Origin: Promethearchaeota archaeon
GTDB taxonomy: Archaea > Asgardarchaeota > Lokiarchaeia > Sigyniarchaeales > SOKP01
Assembly (NCBI GenBank): GCA_019894975.1
Contig: JAGXNO010000002.1
Span: 62,001 to 126,000 of the forward strand
Direction of reading: 5' to 3'
DNA length: 64,000 bases
Shown: positions 55,601 through 64,000 of the stretch, piece after piece
How positions within the stretch are numbered: position 1 is the stretch's first letter
Layout: each line of letters opens with the position of its first letter
The notes under the pieces: model-generated
Told to the model about the DNA's origin: nothing
Seen by the model: the letters and a program-made list of their open reading frames with translations, nothing else
The model's database searches: none
Translations under genes and position numbers: made by a program

Positions 55601-56036
55601 TAAAATACAAGAAGTTAATGAAGAATACGTGCCTTTTGGAATTCTAGTTAAAAGTATAAGGAGTAATGATCCTAAAGTAAGAGAAGCTTCAGCAAAATTG
55701 TTAAATATTTATAGCAATCAGATTGATGAAATTTTTGATGATATTATTATATTATTGGGTGATAATGTAGAAGAAGTAAGAACCAGTACAATTAATAGTC
55801 TAGTTAAAATTATCCAAGAAGTAGGAATAAATCGAATATTATCGAAACTTCTAAAAAACCTTAGTGATGAAGGTACCATTGAAATTCAGCGGTCAATAGC
55901 TTTACTTTTTGGTCGCACCGCTCAGTATGAAGACGAAAAAACAAGAAAGAGAATTGTTTCATTACTAAAAATCCGGTGTGAAATGAGTCAAGATCCAATT
56001 ATCTGCAACATTCTGCAGAAATTAAAAGAAGGATAA
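52689..56036 (+). CDS. Polytopic membrane protein with long C-terminal HEAT repeats
   Basis: A 1115-residue protein. The first 370 residues hold about eight transmembrane spans (for example 4-26, 48-68, 84-106 and 138-160). The cytoplasmic remainder (about 380-1115) is a string of HEAT/armadillo-like helical pairs, such as DPSSSVRASIFGIFANVG and DFDEEVRNAAILALMKYY, about 16 to 18 in all. HEAT solenoids serve as protein-binding scaffolds. It is divergent from the GINS gene and upstream of MCM (182 bases). It starts at GTG. A membrane anchor for a large complex is the natural guess; no function is known. Confidence 0.8.
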   Translation: MKILIIEIILLIIFLIFFAFGFFLIYRQVALVKRGEFRNKDRFQCIIYGFIFSLAIMVVVAVGFIFAVKTPELWPNTPPNINPLVLLIPFMFSLAYMTVYPLIDFLFIALSKESDEGLTPFQRFISLKVINKFNKKLVAVLIALSFYLLVFILPPIILSIIGLPFIMIWISWMLVYPLMILTFYGSKGYIAGISNAYYHIPYISRSMFLNFEDPKRGFKQFFSEPGHYIILGLMLFVFVWAWISLFQTIGFFFTGSLAISTMSSVFVFVTLFFGIIGYFTRFWGRKIKYRGIDIYFAAYLMACIGINVLVNFLIVNPSKLFDTFNLWNITSQINANSEMFAWAAVIEEIVLIIFTSYFLLARKNEFIRNIKFSKITESGQSFDPIPLFNFIKNSDPKIRKNAEEALILMFERIPLKSDIDLNNWKFKNSLLDGLCDSDIDTRRISYQIFEQLSKDIPEVILPWIIESLESPNYEKNIPVLKILINTDKFFLENIPQDIIFSLLEEPEWRLKLYGLKLFSRLLKGKTDLIQKVNFRKFMNDPNSKIQIEILNILAESSTSLPYDIIIDKIFNANNEIRAAAIKNLKNLSKEGLDEKIVLKIIPAMKDPSSSVRASIFGIFANVGRFKKNKIPLLPLLEGLSDFDEEVRNAAILALMKYYEEIPNQLNLDEIINKIDPSNIETLNTILSLLGRLWKHNPEKVLTTLLEYIKFEDDQLKKNISNILVENYPINPDLIIQNLIGIPDDSGYLTKGTIAKTFIEIGRKDPLNLIKKLIDFLKSNNIDVKLNVINVIGGLVDDLPSSIDIKPILTIMQEDQNKQLKKEASKLISRIAKNDPNVVKPLISEFMKSISNQDSSVQIVLFRSLLEIASVSPELIPIDTIINHLSDSDSFIRETNTKILGLIGYRNPIRVVDVLINIALNDEEWIVREAGVSSLGNIVSVIEDKKQIIEKLSSLLSNEESWVLRSVLIILSKIQEVNEEYVPFGILVKSIRSNDPKVREASAKLLNIYSNQIDEIFDDIIILLGDNVEEVRTSTINSLVKIIQEVGINRILSKLLKNLSDEGTIEIQRSIALLFGRTAQYEDEKTRKRIVSLLKIRCEMSQDPIICNILQKLKEG

Positions 56037-56218
56037 ATAATTAAGGACTATTCCCTAAAGTGGCATTACTAAATCTTTTCTCTCCTATATTTTTTAACTT
56101 TACAGATTTATTCACAGTTTAATAACCTATCCCTTAATATCAGCATTAAAATAATATCAAATAAATAAATAAAATATTCGATTTAATAAAATTAGAGTGA
56201 TTTAACACGACAACCCCA

Positions 56219-58336
56219 TTGACAAACCCTACAATTCCAGTAAACAGAATTCAGAAGTTTGAAGAATTTTATCGGCTATTTCAAGAAAAACCTGGAGAAT
56301 ATAAATACTTGGATCAAATTAACGATATATTTTCAAAAGGAGGAAATACGTTACTTGTCCTTTATGAGGATTTGTTAGCATTCGACCCCCAAATTGCAGA
56401 AAAACTAAAGAAAGATCCCGAAGCCTTATTGGAAGATGCCTTAGAGGCATTTAAAAATATTTTGAAATTCCAAGGTATAGTATTAAATGATCAAAATTAT
56501 TTTGTTAGGATAACAACTAAAGATGACAAGAGTTCATTATTCATACATCTTAGAGGGCTAAGAGCAGACGATATTGATAATCTCATTTGGACTAAAGGAA
56601 TCTTGGTTAGATGTTCAACTATCAGGCCAAAATTAATTAAAGCCACTTTTGAATGCGCAATATGTAGTAGTCAATTTGAAGTAATTCAACTAACTTCGAG
56701 GATAAAATGGCCAAATTTTTGTAATGATCAACATTGCAAAGCTAAAGCTCAATCAGATTTTAGACTTATATCTAAGAATTCAGAATTTATTGATTGGCAA
56801 AGTATTATGCTCCAAGAAATTCCTGAAGATTTACCACCAGGAAGAATTCCAAGATCAGTTCAAGCAATTCTTACTCATGATCTAGTTGATGCTGTTAAAC
56901 CTGGAGACAGAATAAAAGCAATGGGTATATTTAAATCTGTTTTAGCTCAATCAAAACAAAGCTATAATTCAACTTTATTTAAAACATTTATCGATATCAA
57001 TTATATAGATCCTGAAGATAAAACTGAAGATCTTATTGAATTATCAAAGGAGGATAAAAAGAAAATCGAAGAATTATCAAAAGAACCATTGATTCAAAAG
57101 AAAATCGCACGGTCAATTAGCCCTAATATATATGGTCGAGAACAATTAAAAATGGCTTGTGCATTAAGTCTATTTGGAGGAACAAGAAGAAAAAAGCCCG
57201 GGGGTGGATATAAAAGAGGAGATCTTCATTTTCTTGTGGTAGGCGATCCTGGTACAGGAAAGTCAGAAATATTAAAAGGAGCCGTCGACGTTTCACCAAG
57301 GGGGTTATACACTTCTGGAAAAGGCTCAACAGGCGTTGGTCTTACGGCTGCTGTAATAAAAGAAGGTGATACTGGTCAGATGAACCTTGAAGCTGGTGTT
57401 ATTGTCTTAGCAAATGGTGGTGTTGCTGCAATCGATGAATTCGATAAAATGGATACAGCAGATCGCTCAGCTTTACACGAAGCAATGGAACAACAAACAG
57501 TAAGTATAGCAAAAGCAGGAATAGTTGCTACTTTAAAAGCACAAACCGCAATAATTGCAGCAGCTAATCCGCATTCTGGAAGGTATGACAGATACAAGAC
57601 ACCGACTCAAAACATTCGGTTACCACCATCTCTTTTATCTCGATTTGATCTGATTTTTGTTGTCGTTGATAGACCTAATAAGTCAGAAGATGCTCAAATG
57701 GCAGAATTTATATTAAAAAACTCGATGGTTAAACCAGAAGATAATTTTGAAGATTTGGATGAATCCACTGCACCAATACCCAACGATCTCCTCAAGAAAT
57801 ACATTAAACATGCAAGAAGAACATATCACCCCATCTTAACAAATGAAGCTAAAGAAAGAATCAAAGAGTTTTATCTGAATTTAAGGAACCAGTATGATAG
57901 TGAAGATGCGATTATTTCGATTTTAGCAAGAAACTTAGATGCTTTGGTAAGATTAAGCGAAGCACACGCAAAAATGGCTTTAAGAGACTCAGTGAAAAGA
58001 GAAGATGTTGAGGAAATTATCAAGCTATTTAAAAGATATCTTAAAGATACAGGTTATGATGAGACTACGGGTAAAATTGATATGGATAGAATTTTCGTGG
58101 GTCAATCGAGAAGTAATCTAAATAGACTTGAATCTTTAATGAACCGATTGAAAGAAATATTTGATGAGAATAATTGGAGATCTCTTGACAAAAGTAATGT
58201 AGTTCAAATCTTGGAACTGGAGGAGAATTTAGATAAAAAATTTATTGAAAACGCGCTTCAAGAACTAATAAACGAAGGTACCCTTTATGAGCCAAAGAGC
58301 AACTTTATAAAATTCACGAATAATGACGCTCTCTAA
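56219..58336 (+). CDS. mcm: Replicative DNA helicase MCM
   Basis: A 705-residue MCM helicase that unwinds DNA ahead of the archaeal fork. The N-terminal zinc site is Cys146, Cys149, Cys168 and Cys173. Walker A is GDPGTGKS (342-349), Walker B IDEFDKM (405-411), and the arginine finger is LSRFD (473-477). A C-terminal winged helix (about 635-705) ends in NNDAL. The start is TTG. The length is normal. It is convergent with a Rab-like GTPase, with 7 bases between stops. The GINS gene lies nearby, in line with the shared helicase complex. Confidence 0.97.
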   Translation: MTNPTIPVNRIQKFEEFYRLFQEKPGEYKYLDQINDIFSKGGNTLLVLYEDLLAFDPQIAEKLKKDPEALLEDALEAFKNILKFQGIVLNDQNYFVRITTKDDKSSLFIHLRGLRADDIDNLIWTKGILVRCSTIRPKLIKATFECAICSSQFEVIQLTSRIKWPNFCNDQHCKAKAQSDFRLISKNSEFIDWQSIMLQEIPEDLPPGRIPRSVQAILTHDLVDAVKPGDRIKAMGIFKSVLAQSKQSYNSTLFKTFIDINYIDPEDKTEDLIELSKEDKKKIEELSKEPLIQKKIARSISPNIYGREQLKMACALSLFGGTRRKKPGGGYKRGDLHFLVVGDPGTGKSEILKGAVDVSPRGLYTSGKGSTGVGLTAAVIKEGDTGQMNLEAGVIVLANGGVAAIDEFDKMDTADRSALHEAMEQQTVSIAKAGIVATLKAQTAIIAAANPHSGRYDRYKTPTQNIRLPPSLLSRFDLIFVVVDRPNKSEDAQMAEFILKNSMVKPEDNFEDLDESTAPIPNDLLKKYIKHARRTYHPILTNEAKERIKEFYLNLRNQYDSEDAIISILARNLDALVRLSEAHAKMALRDSVKREDVEEIIKLFKRYLKDTGYDETTGKIDMDRIFVGQSRSNLNRLESLMNRLKEIFDENNWRSLDKSNVVQILELEENLDKKFIENALQELINEGTLYEPKSNFIKFTNNDAL

Positions 58337-58343
58337 GTTTTTA

Positions 58344-58865
58344 TTAGTCTTGTAGGATTGCTTGTTTAGATAACTTTAAAAATGCTAATTCTACATTATC
58401 TCCTGTTTTTGCAGAAGTGAACAAAATCAAATCCGTTTTAATGCGTTTTCCTAACGAGATAATTTCCTGTTCTTCTATTTTATTTAATAAGTCCTTTTTA
58501 TTGGCAAGTAAAATAATTGGAACGTGTGAGCAATAGTTATTTATATCTTGTACCCAAAACTTCTCAATTTGATCAAATGTGTTTTTCCTGTTCAGATCCC
58601 CCACAATTATTACACCTTTAGCCCCTGAATAATATGAGTGCCGCATATTAATCCACCGTTCTTGTCCTGCAATATCCCAAAGTTGAAGAGTTACTATCTT
58701 ATTATCTTCTAACACAACTTTTTTTGTATAGATATTAGTACCAATACTGGAGCGATAATCTTTCGAAAATTTACCCGTTATAAACTTTTTGACTAAACTG
58801 GTTTTGCCAACTGCCGGTTCTCCTATAATAATAATTTTTAATGTGATTTTCTTAGCATTGGTCAT
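58344..58865 (-). CDS. Ras/Rab-like small GTPase
   Basis: A 173-residue GTPase with a full motif set: G1 GEPAVGKTS (15-23), G2 around YRSSIGTN (Thr43), G3 WDIAGQE (63-69), G4 NKKD (122-125) and G5 TSAK (150-153). WDIAGQE is the eukaryotic Rab/Ras form, as expected in Asgard archaea. There is no C-terminal Cys motif, so it is not prenylated in the eukaryotic way, and the N-terminus is short. It is convergent with MCM. Effector and membrane partner are unknown. Confidence 0.93.
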   Translation of the reverse strand: MTNAKKITLKIIIIGEPAVGKTSLVKKFITGKFSKDYRSSIGTNIYTKKVVLEDNKIVTLQLWDIAGQERWINMRHSYYSGAKGVIIVGDLNRKNTFDQIEKFWVQDINNYCSHVPIILLANKKDLLNKIEEQEIISLGKRIKTDLILFTSAKTGDNVELAFLKLSKQAILQD

Positions 58866-58982
58866 ATATAATTATCCCTATGAAAAAAGTTTATTAAGTT
58901 TATACATAAATATTAAAATTATTATGTCCTTAAAATTTACAAAGGAATTAATTCTTTAAGAAGAAGTTAGGGTGTATATTTT

Positions 58983-60074
58983 ATGACAGTTGGGATTGTT
59001 TATGACCCTATTTATTTAGATCATCAAACAGGATCTGATCCAGAGAATCCAAGTAGATTAGTAACGATAATGAATTTTTTGGAAGAGAAGGGAGTGCTTG
59101 ATGACCCAAGCTTTCAAATCATAAAGCCAAGAAAAGCTAGTTTAGATCAAATAAGATATGTGCATGATGATAAATTAATAAGAGAAATACAAAAAATCTG
59201 CGAATTAAGCGAAAAAACTCAACATATTCAATATTTAGATGCCGATACAGCAGCTTCTCCTAAAACATTTGAAGCATCGCTATATTCCGTGGGGGGTAAT
59301 TTACAGGCGGCTGATGAAATATTAGATGGAAATATTAGGAATGCTTTTGCGTTAGTAAGACCTCCTGGACATCATTCCAACACCCATAGGTTTGCTGGTT
59401 TTTGTATCTTCAACAATATTGCCGTGACTGCTGAATATCTTTTTAGAGAAAAAGGCATAAAAAGGATTGCTCTAATTGATTGGGATTGTCATCATGGTAA
59501 TGGAACCCAAGATATTTTTTATTACGGTTCAGAATCAGAATCAGGTGAACTTGTGTTGTTCAATTCTCATCAATATGGTTATTTTTATCCTGGAAGCGGA
59601 AATTATGATGAGATCGGTATAGGGAAAGGAGCGGGAAAAATTATTAATTATCCCATGCCTGCAGGAAGTTCCGATGATGTTATTCCGCGATTTTTTAATG
59701 AAATAATTTCCCCCATATGTGATGAGTTTAAACCAGAATTTATCCTCATCTCCGCAGGATTTGATACTCATTGGACAGATGGGTTAACAGACATGAATTG
59801 GACATACCATGCTCCTGCTAAATATTTAGCGATGATAAAAACTATCGCACATAAATATGCAAATGATAGAATACTCATAACACTCGAAGGGGGATATGCT
59901 GTTGATAAACAAGCACGGGCAGTATATAATTGTTTAAAAGTCCTTAATAATGAAGATGATAAACTACTAATGGAAGAAATGAGATCATCCAGAACAGAAC
60001 TGTTAGAATATTTTAGTGAAAGGTTAATCCCTGCATTAAAAGATAAACTAAAACCCTTTTGGAATTGCTTCTAA
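58983..60074 (+). CDS. Histone-deacetylase-family deacylase
   Basis: A 363-residue zinc amidohydrolase of the HDAC/AcuC/polyamine-deacetylase superfamily. The tandem His pair in RPPGHH (130-131) acts as base. Zinc ligands are Asp168 and His170 in DWDCHHGNGTQ and Asp261 in SAGFD, and the late EGGY motif is present. The length is normal for a single-domain class II-like enzyme. Substrates may be acetyl-lysine, acetyl-polyamines or other acetamides. It has its own promoter region and no operon partner. Confidence 0.92.
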   Translation: MTVGIVYDPIYLDHQTGSDPENPSRLVTIMNFLEEKGVLDDPSFQIIKPRKASLDQIRYVHDDKLIREIQKICELSEKTQHIQYLDADTAASPKTFEASLYSVGGNLQAADEILDGNIRNAFALVRPPGHHSNTHRFAGFCIFNNIAVTAEYLFREKGIKRIALIDWDCHHGNGTQDIFYYGSESESGELVLFNSHQYGYFYPGSGNYDEIGIGKGAGKIINYPMPAGSSDDVIPRFFNEIISPICDEFKPEFILISAGFDTHWTDGLTDMNWTYHAPAKYLAMIKTIAHKYANDRILITLEGGYAVDKQARAVYNCLKVLNNEDDKLLMEEMRSSRTELLEYFSERLIPALKDKLKPFWNCF

Positions 60075-60192
60075 TATCAGTTCTTCAAAATAATTTTATC
60101 CCGTACTTATGCATTAATTTATAAACTTAAATTCCATATTTATGTTAAAAAACTAAATAATTGAGTTTAAAAAAAAAATTAAGGAGATTAAT

Positions 60193-61095
60193 TTGTCGTA
60201 CGAATATGAGAGAGATGATGAAGAAGAAAAGAAAAAAGAATCATTAACACCTCCTTCAATGCCACCCCCTTCACAAGCACCACCCCCTTCGCAACCTCCA
60301 CCATTTACACCACCTCCTTCAATGCCACCTCCACCACAACCTCCCGCACCTAGTTATGAACCAACTCCACAACCTACTTATGAGCCGACACCAGCACCCA
60401 TATCCGCTCCTGCACAAACAGTTTCTGTGGGACCCTCACAACAAGAATATGATTCTGTTTTAAGTCAACTCCAAGATAAAGATTCTACTGTAAATCAATT
60501 ACAAAGTAAAATAAATGAAGTTAATTCACAATTTTCTACATTAAATGCCCAGCTTATCGAAAAAGATAATCATATCAGTCGATTGACTAATCAAGTTCAA
60601 TCTCTTCAATCCTCATTAGAAGGGTACCAACAGCAAGTAACTCAACTTATAGATGAAAAGGCGCAATTACAAGCACATATCCCTGGCTTACAACAACAAG
60701 TTCAGGAATTACAACAACATAATTCAATGCTACAGCAACAAATAGGACCATTACAAACCCAAATATCAAAATTACAAGAAGAAATCACCTATAAGGAAAG
60801 ACGTATTGAAGAATTAAAAGAACCTAAAGCAGTAATGCCATCCAGCTTAGCACAAGGAATTACTTCACAAGATACACCTGGTTACGGAACAACCCCCTCT
60901 TATTCAACTTCTACCCCCTCAGCAGCTCCTAGTCCTGCTATGCAATCAGGGACCGGAAGAAGAATCTGCCCCAACTGTGGTGCATCAGGTTTTGCTGTAA
61001 AAGAAATTGAAGATAAATCACGGATAATTAGTTACATACCAAAACCTATATATGCGAAGAAGCAAGTCTGCACGAAATGCGGTTTTGAGTTTTAA
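60193..61095 (+). CDS. Pro-rich, coiled-coil, zinc-ribbon protein
   Basis: A 300-residue soluble protein in three parts: an N-terminal Pro-rich tract (about 16-80, repeats of PPP(S/P)), a Gln-rich coiled coil (about 90-215), and a C-terminal zinc ribbon with CPNCG and CTKCGFEF. An AAGGAG lies 6 bases before the TTG, a strong ribosome-binding site that decides this start. The layout suggests an adaptor that gathers partners by the Pro tract and ribbon, but no relative is recognised. It is monocistronic, between the deacylase and a large surface protein. Confidence 0.75.
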   Translation: MSYEYERDDEEEKKKESLTPPSMPPPSQAPPPSQPPPFTPPPSMPPPPQPPAPSYEPTPQPTYEPTPAPISAPAQTVSVGPSQQEYDSVLSQLQDKDSTVNQLQSKINEVNSQFSTLNAQLIEKDNHISRLTNQVQSLQSSLEGYQQQVTQLIDEKAQLQAHIPGLQQQVQELQQHNSMLQQQIGPLQTQISKLQEEITYKERRIEELKEPKAVMPSSLAQGITSQDTPGYGTTPSYSTSTPSAAPSPAMQSGTGRRICPNCGASGFAVKEIEDKSRIISYIPKPIYAKKQVCTKCGFEF

Positions 61096-61285
61096 GATAG
61101 CAGTTTTCAATTGGAGCTCTGTTTATTTTCTCCCGAACAATATTTTTCTTTCTTGTTTTTCATAAATTATTAATAGGTTGTGAATGTAAAAGTACTTCTT
61201 ACACTATATCATTAAAAATTGCCTCAACTTTCTACTTAAAAACCACTTTTAAAAAATTATTACATTTAAAAGAATTGGTGGAAAA

Positions 61286-61295
61286 TTATATATAG
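61286..61295 (+). promoter_or_regulatory. Candidate TATA box before the large surface protein
   Basis: TTATATATAG about 54-63 bases before the ATG at 61,349. The gap also holds two CAATTGGA words (near 61110 and 61316) but no gene. Confidence 0.4.
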
Positions 61296-61348
61296 TATAA
61301 TTAAGATTATAATTTCAATTGGAAATTAACAGCTCATTGTAGTTTAAT

Positions 61349-64000
61349 ATGTCGGATATAAGGGATGAATTGTTAGGGAGCACTATTAATAAAAAGAGAG
61401 TAATTGGGGTAATATTAGTAGCTCTGTTGTTAGTTTCCGTATTTGCTTTCTCAACAGCTTTCTTTAGTTTTTTATTCAACTCACAAAGACCAAGTCCTAA
61501 TAAACAAAAAGATGGATTGGATTATGAGTACGCCGATCCAACACCTCCTCCTTACCCTTTTGATGAAGATTTCTGGCAAGATTTACTCGATCAAGTTGAT
61601 CCCGAAGATATTCCAGAGCTTCTTGATATGCTAGAAGAGATGTTTGATGGGGATATTGATGATTTAGATCTCGGTAATTTTTCTGAAGGATTACTTGATC
61701 TATTATTTTCTGGAGCAGGTGAAATGGAAGTATTTCGAGTTTATGATTATTTATCGTTTTCTAATATGTCAGATGTGTTATGGAAGTATGAAAGTTTTGA
61801 TCAATATACCGGTACAGGTTGGGAATCCACAGCTGGTTCTGATCCTTATAATTTTTTCACTTACGGGGATTATTATTCCAATTACTTCCCCGATCCTGAA
61901 CTTTTAACTCTAAAGATGCCAATATCTCCAAATATTGGATCCAATAACCTGATAATGCCTTCATTATTTTCTATTCCCTTTATTATGGAAGGCAGTATTT
62001 CTGCTCCAAATTTAACTGGTTCAGAACAATTATACAAAACTGATTTTAATTCTACAACAATGGAACTTTCTTTTACATCAGATGTTGATATCAATATGAC
62101 TTTTGAATTATTTGGAGAACATCTTAAGTCTCCTTTTATAATTAATAGTTCCGCGGTGGAAGCAAGTTGGACTCCTGCTCCCATACAAAGCAAATATCTT
62201 CAATTACCTCCCACTATTGAGGTTTATAAAAGCAATAATCCATACTTTTCAAATCACACAGACATTTTAAATCAGACAATTATAGATGCTAATGATAATG
62301 CATTTGAAGTAGCTGACAAGATTAGGATATATTTGCAAACTCAATTTTCCTTTCCAATGTCTGCTGATGATTATGATCCTGCTCCAGATGGTATGGATGT
62401 TGTAGAATGGTTCTGTGAAACTCAACAGGGTGTCTGGTCTGATTTTGCTTCGGCTTTTTGTGCATTTACTCGAGCTTTTGGGGTATCGAGTCGATTTATT
62501 GATGGTTTTAATAGTATATTGATCGAAGAATTTTTTGATAATGATGAAGGGAAGGATGGATTTGCAATTAAATATAAAAATCTTTATAGTTGGTCAGAGA
62601 TTTTTGTTCCCACAGATGTTTCAGGGAATGGAGAATGGGTCCAAATAGATGTTTTTGATAGCTTTGGAGCAGGGGGGAATCCATTTTTGGGGGGGAATTA
62701 TAATATTACAGTCACACCAAATAAATTTTGGGCTAATAGACCAGATGTGATAAATATAACAGCTACCATGTCTTCCAATGTAGGAGATCCAATAGATAAT
62801 AATAGATTAACTTTTACTGATTTGACTACTGGTCAAGAAATCGGTCAAGATTACACAGATTCATTTGGGAATGCATCAGTTCTTTACAATATTAACAATT
62901 CTCACGTGATAGGACCACATATAATCGAAGCAAGATATGATTTCTTTACCGCAGGGTTAAACCTCATAACAATCTTAGGTAATATAGGAGTCAACCTTAC
63001 AAATGTAAATCCTATGTTGGTGAATCGTTCCGATGCTCTTCCAGACGCAGTCAATATTCAGGGTAATTTATATGATCCCTTAAATAATGAGCGAGTTATG
63101 GATGCAAGTGTCAATATCCTGTTGTTTCAAATAGGGACAAGTACTCAAGAATTTGGTGCATTTATTCCGTCTTCAATATTAACAGATAATAATGGTGTGT
63201 TTGATGCTCTTTTAGATTTAAATCCCTCAGTTTCAGCAGGGCAATATGAGGTCAGAGCAGATTTTAATGGGACATGGATATTGTATGGCTTTCCTTTCAA
63301 TGTTCCTACTATTAATGATTCAAGTACTAGAATTGGTTTAAATGTTACTACTGCGTTAACCACTTGGTTTTATATTGATGGTGTAGCATCAGGTAATCCT
63401 AACTTACCATCTGTTGCGCGTTATCAAACTTTAAATCTTACAGCAAGAGTGATAGAAGAAAGTTTTGGTCCAGTTTCTAATAAAAGAGTATATTTTTTTG
63501 ATTATACTAGAGGAGGAATCCCAATTGGATCCGATGTTTCAGATGCACAAGGTTACGCCTCAATTAATTATTTAGTTGGGGATAATAGTTCAACAGGACC
63601 AAATTTATTATATTCAACAATTGGTTCACAAACCAATTTTTCATATTATGTTTTAAATGAAGAACCTATAATTCATGCTATTTCGGGTCCAAATCCCCAA
63701 GTTATTAATCGTACTGGGGCGGGAATTACCCAATTTAATATTATAGGGAATATTACTGAAAGTGGGGATATAACTAAACCCCTCAGTTACTCAGTAATTA
63801 CTTTAACATTGTTAAATGGTGGATCTAATTATTCAGCATATTTAGTCCCATTAGAAGGTTATCCATATCAAACAGATTCATCTGGCTATTTTGATCTGAC
63901 TTTTGGAGTTGCTCCAAATACACCTCCTGGAAATTATACCCTAAGATTGGATTTCAATGGAACTGTTAACTTAATGAGCTATCCTTATCCTTACCTTTTT
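61349..64000 (+). CDS. Large surface protein with degenerate transglutaminase domain and Ig-like repeats (partial)
   Basis: An open frame from ATG 61,349 runs to the window edge without a stop (884 codons seen). It has one N-terminal span (about 30-50) and then an acidic extracellular part. A transglutaminase-like domain lies at about 325-440: DVVEWFCETQQGVWSDFASA, RAFGVSSRFIDGF and YSWSEIF. The catalytic positions are changed: Cys is Trp363, His is Tyr413, and Asp434 remains, so it is probably a pseudo-enzyme. Several Ig-like repeats follow, about 130 residues each (NITVTPNKFWANRPDVINIT, and others ending DFNGT). It is a cell-surface protein of unknown role, possibly binding the substrates of active transglutaminases such as that at 21,887. 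Confidence 0.85.
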   Translation, partial: MSDIRDELLGSTINKKRVIGVILVALLLVSVFAFSTAFFSFLFNSQRPSPNKQKDGLDYEYADPTPPPYPFDEDFWQDLLDQVDPEDIPELLDMLEEMFDGDIDDLDLGNFSEGLLDLLFSGAGEMEVFRVYDYLSFSNMSDVLWKYESFDQYTGTGWESTAGSDPYNFFTYGDYYSNYFPDPELLTLKMPISPNIGSNNLIMPSLFSIPFIMEGSISAPNLTGSEQLYKTDFNSTTMELSFTSDVDINMTFELFGEHLKSPFIINSSAVEASWTPAPIQSKYLQLPPTIEVYKSNNPYFSNHTDILNQTIIDANDNAFEVADKIRIYLQTQFSFPMSADDYDPAPDGMDVVEWFCETQQGVWSDFASAFCAFTRAFGVSSRFIDGFNSILIEEFFDNDEGKDGFAIKYKNLYSWSEIFVPTDVSGNGEWVQIDVFDSFGAGGNPFLGGNYNITVTPNKFWANRPDVINITATMSSNVGDPIDNNRLTFTDLTTGQEIGQDYTDSFGNASVLYNINNSHVIGPHIIEARYDFFTAGLNLITILGNIGVNLTNVNPMLVNRSDALPDAVNIQGNLYDPLNNERVMDASVNILLFQIGTSTQEFGAFIPSSILTDNNGVFDALLDLNPSVSAGQYEVRADFNGTWILYGFPFNVPTINDSSTRIGLNVTTALTTWFYIDGVASGNPNLPSVARYQTLNLTARVIEESFGPVSNKRVYFFDYTRGGIPIGSDVSDAQGYASINYLVGDNSSTGPNLLYSTIGSQTNFSYYVLNEEPIIHAISGPNPQVINRTGAGITQFNIIGNITESGDITKPLSYSVITLTLLNGGSNYSAYLVPLEGYPYQTDSSGYFDLTFGVAPNTPPGNYTLRLDFNGTVNLMSYPYPYLF

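Noticed and set aside
61443..61907. Two short plus-strand frames and minus-strand frames near 61.9-62.2 kb and 63.2 kb
   Set aside because: All lie inside the long open frame from 61,349, which has a signal span, transglutaminase motifs and Ig-like repeats.
1..64000. CRISPR arrays, rRNA genes and insertion sequences
   Set aside because: No regularly spaced repeat series, rRNA core sequence or transposase frame with inverted ends was found on reading both strands.

Overview
The window is AT-rich archaeal chromosome and most probably comes from an Asgard archaeon, with Lokiarchaeia the closest guess. The information-processing genes are archaeal: ribosomal protein eL15, MCM, a GINS subunit, topoisomerase VI A and B, an Orc1/Cdc6-like protein and endonuclease Q. 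Alongside them are a Rag-like GTPase with a C-terminal roadblock-like domain, a Ras/Rab-like GTPase and a longin-like protein, which together are characteristic of Asgard genomes. One tRNA gene (Ala, CGC) carries an intron, and one box C/D guide RNA is visible.

Layout. 0-6 kb: eL15, a C/D sRNA, winged-helix and longin-like genes, and a HAD / nitrilase / Rag-like GTPase operon. 6-11.8 kb: a degenerate Orc1/Cdc6 paralogue and a very long smc. 11.8-29.1 kb: a block that separates smc from its expected partners scpA and scpB. It holds a large multi-zinc-finger protein with a Vsr-like nuclease domain, three surface proteins with IPGY/IPGF C-terminal sorting-type tails, a trypsin-like surface protease, a transglutaminase / alpha-alpha-toroid / membrane / coiled-coil operon and an SDH-type serine protease. 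29.1-31.2 kb: a 70-codon copy of the smc 3' end, then scpA and scpB. 31-37.4 kb (minus strand): valS, tRNA-Ala, a glycyl radical enzyme and a DNA methyltransferase. 37.5-43.3 kb: a MoxR ATPase / vWA / SWIM-like three-gene system. 43.3-52 kb: endonuclease Q, coaBC, then top6B, top6A, a small unknown gene and pyrE. 52-58.9 kb: GINS, a HEAT-repeat membrane protein, MCM and a Rab-like GTPase. 59-64 kb: an HDAC-family deacylase, a Pro-rich coiled-coil zinc-ribbon protein and a large, partial surface protein with a degenerate transglutaminase domain.

The most striking signal is at the smc locus. The smc 3' end occurs as the intact gene end, as a near-identical 70-codon copy just upstream of scpA (67/70 residues identical, yet 28 further codons differ silently), and as a diverged remnant at 12,412-12,465. 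The last part of smc and the genes after it are clearly richer in G+C (about 40-50% in hand-counted lines) than the backbone (about 30%). I read this as an element, or a homing-type gene-conversion event, that targets the end of smc and has split an smc-scpA-scpB operon. The smc itself lacks a recognisable hinge and instead carries a repeated helical unit at its centre.

Two genes (scpA and top6B) appear to start upstream of their first in-frame start codon. Each could be restored by removing one base next to an A-run, so either the assembly has homopolymer errors or these genes use unusual starts.
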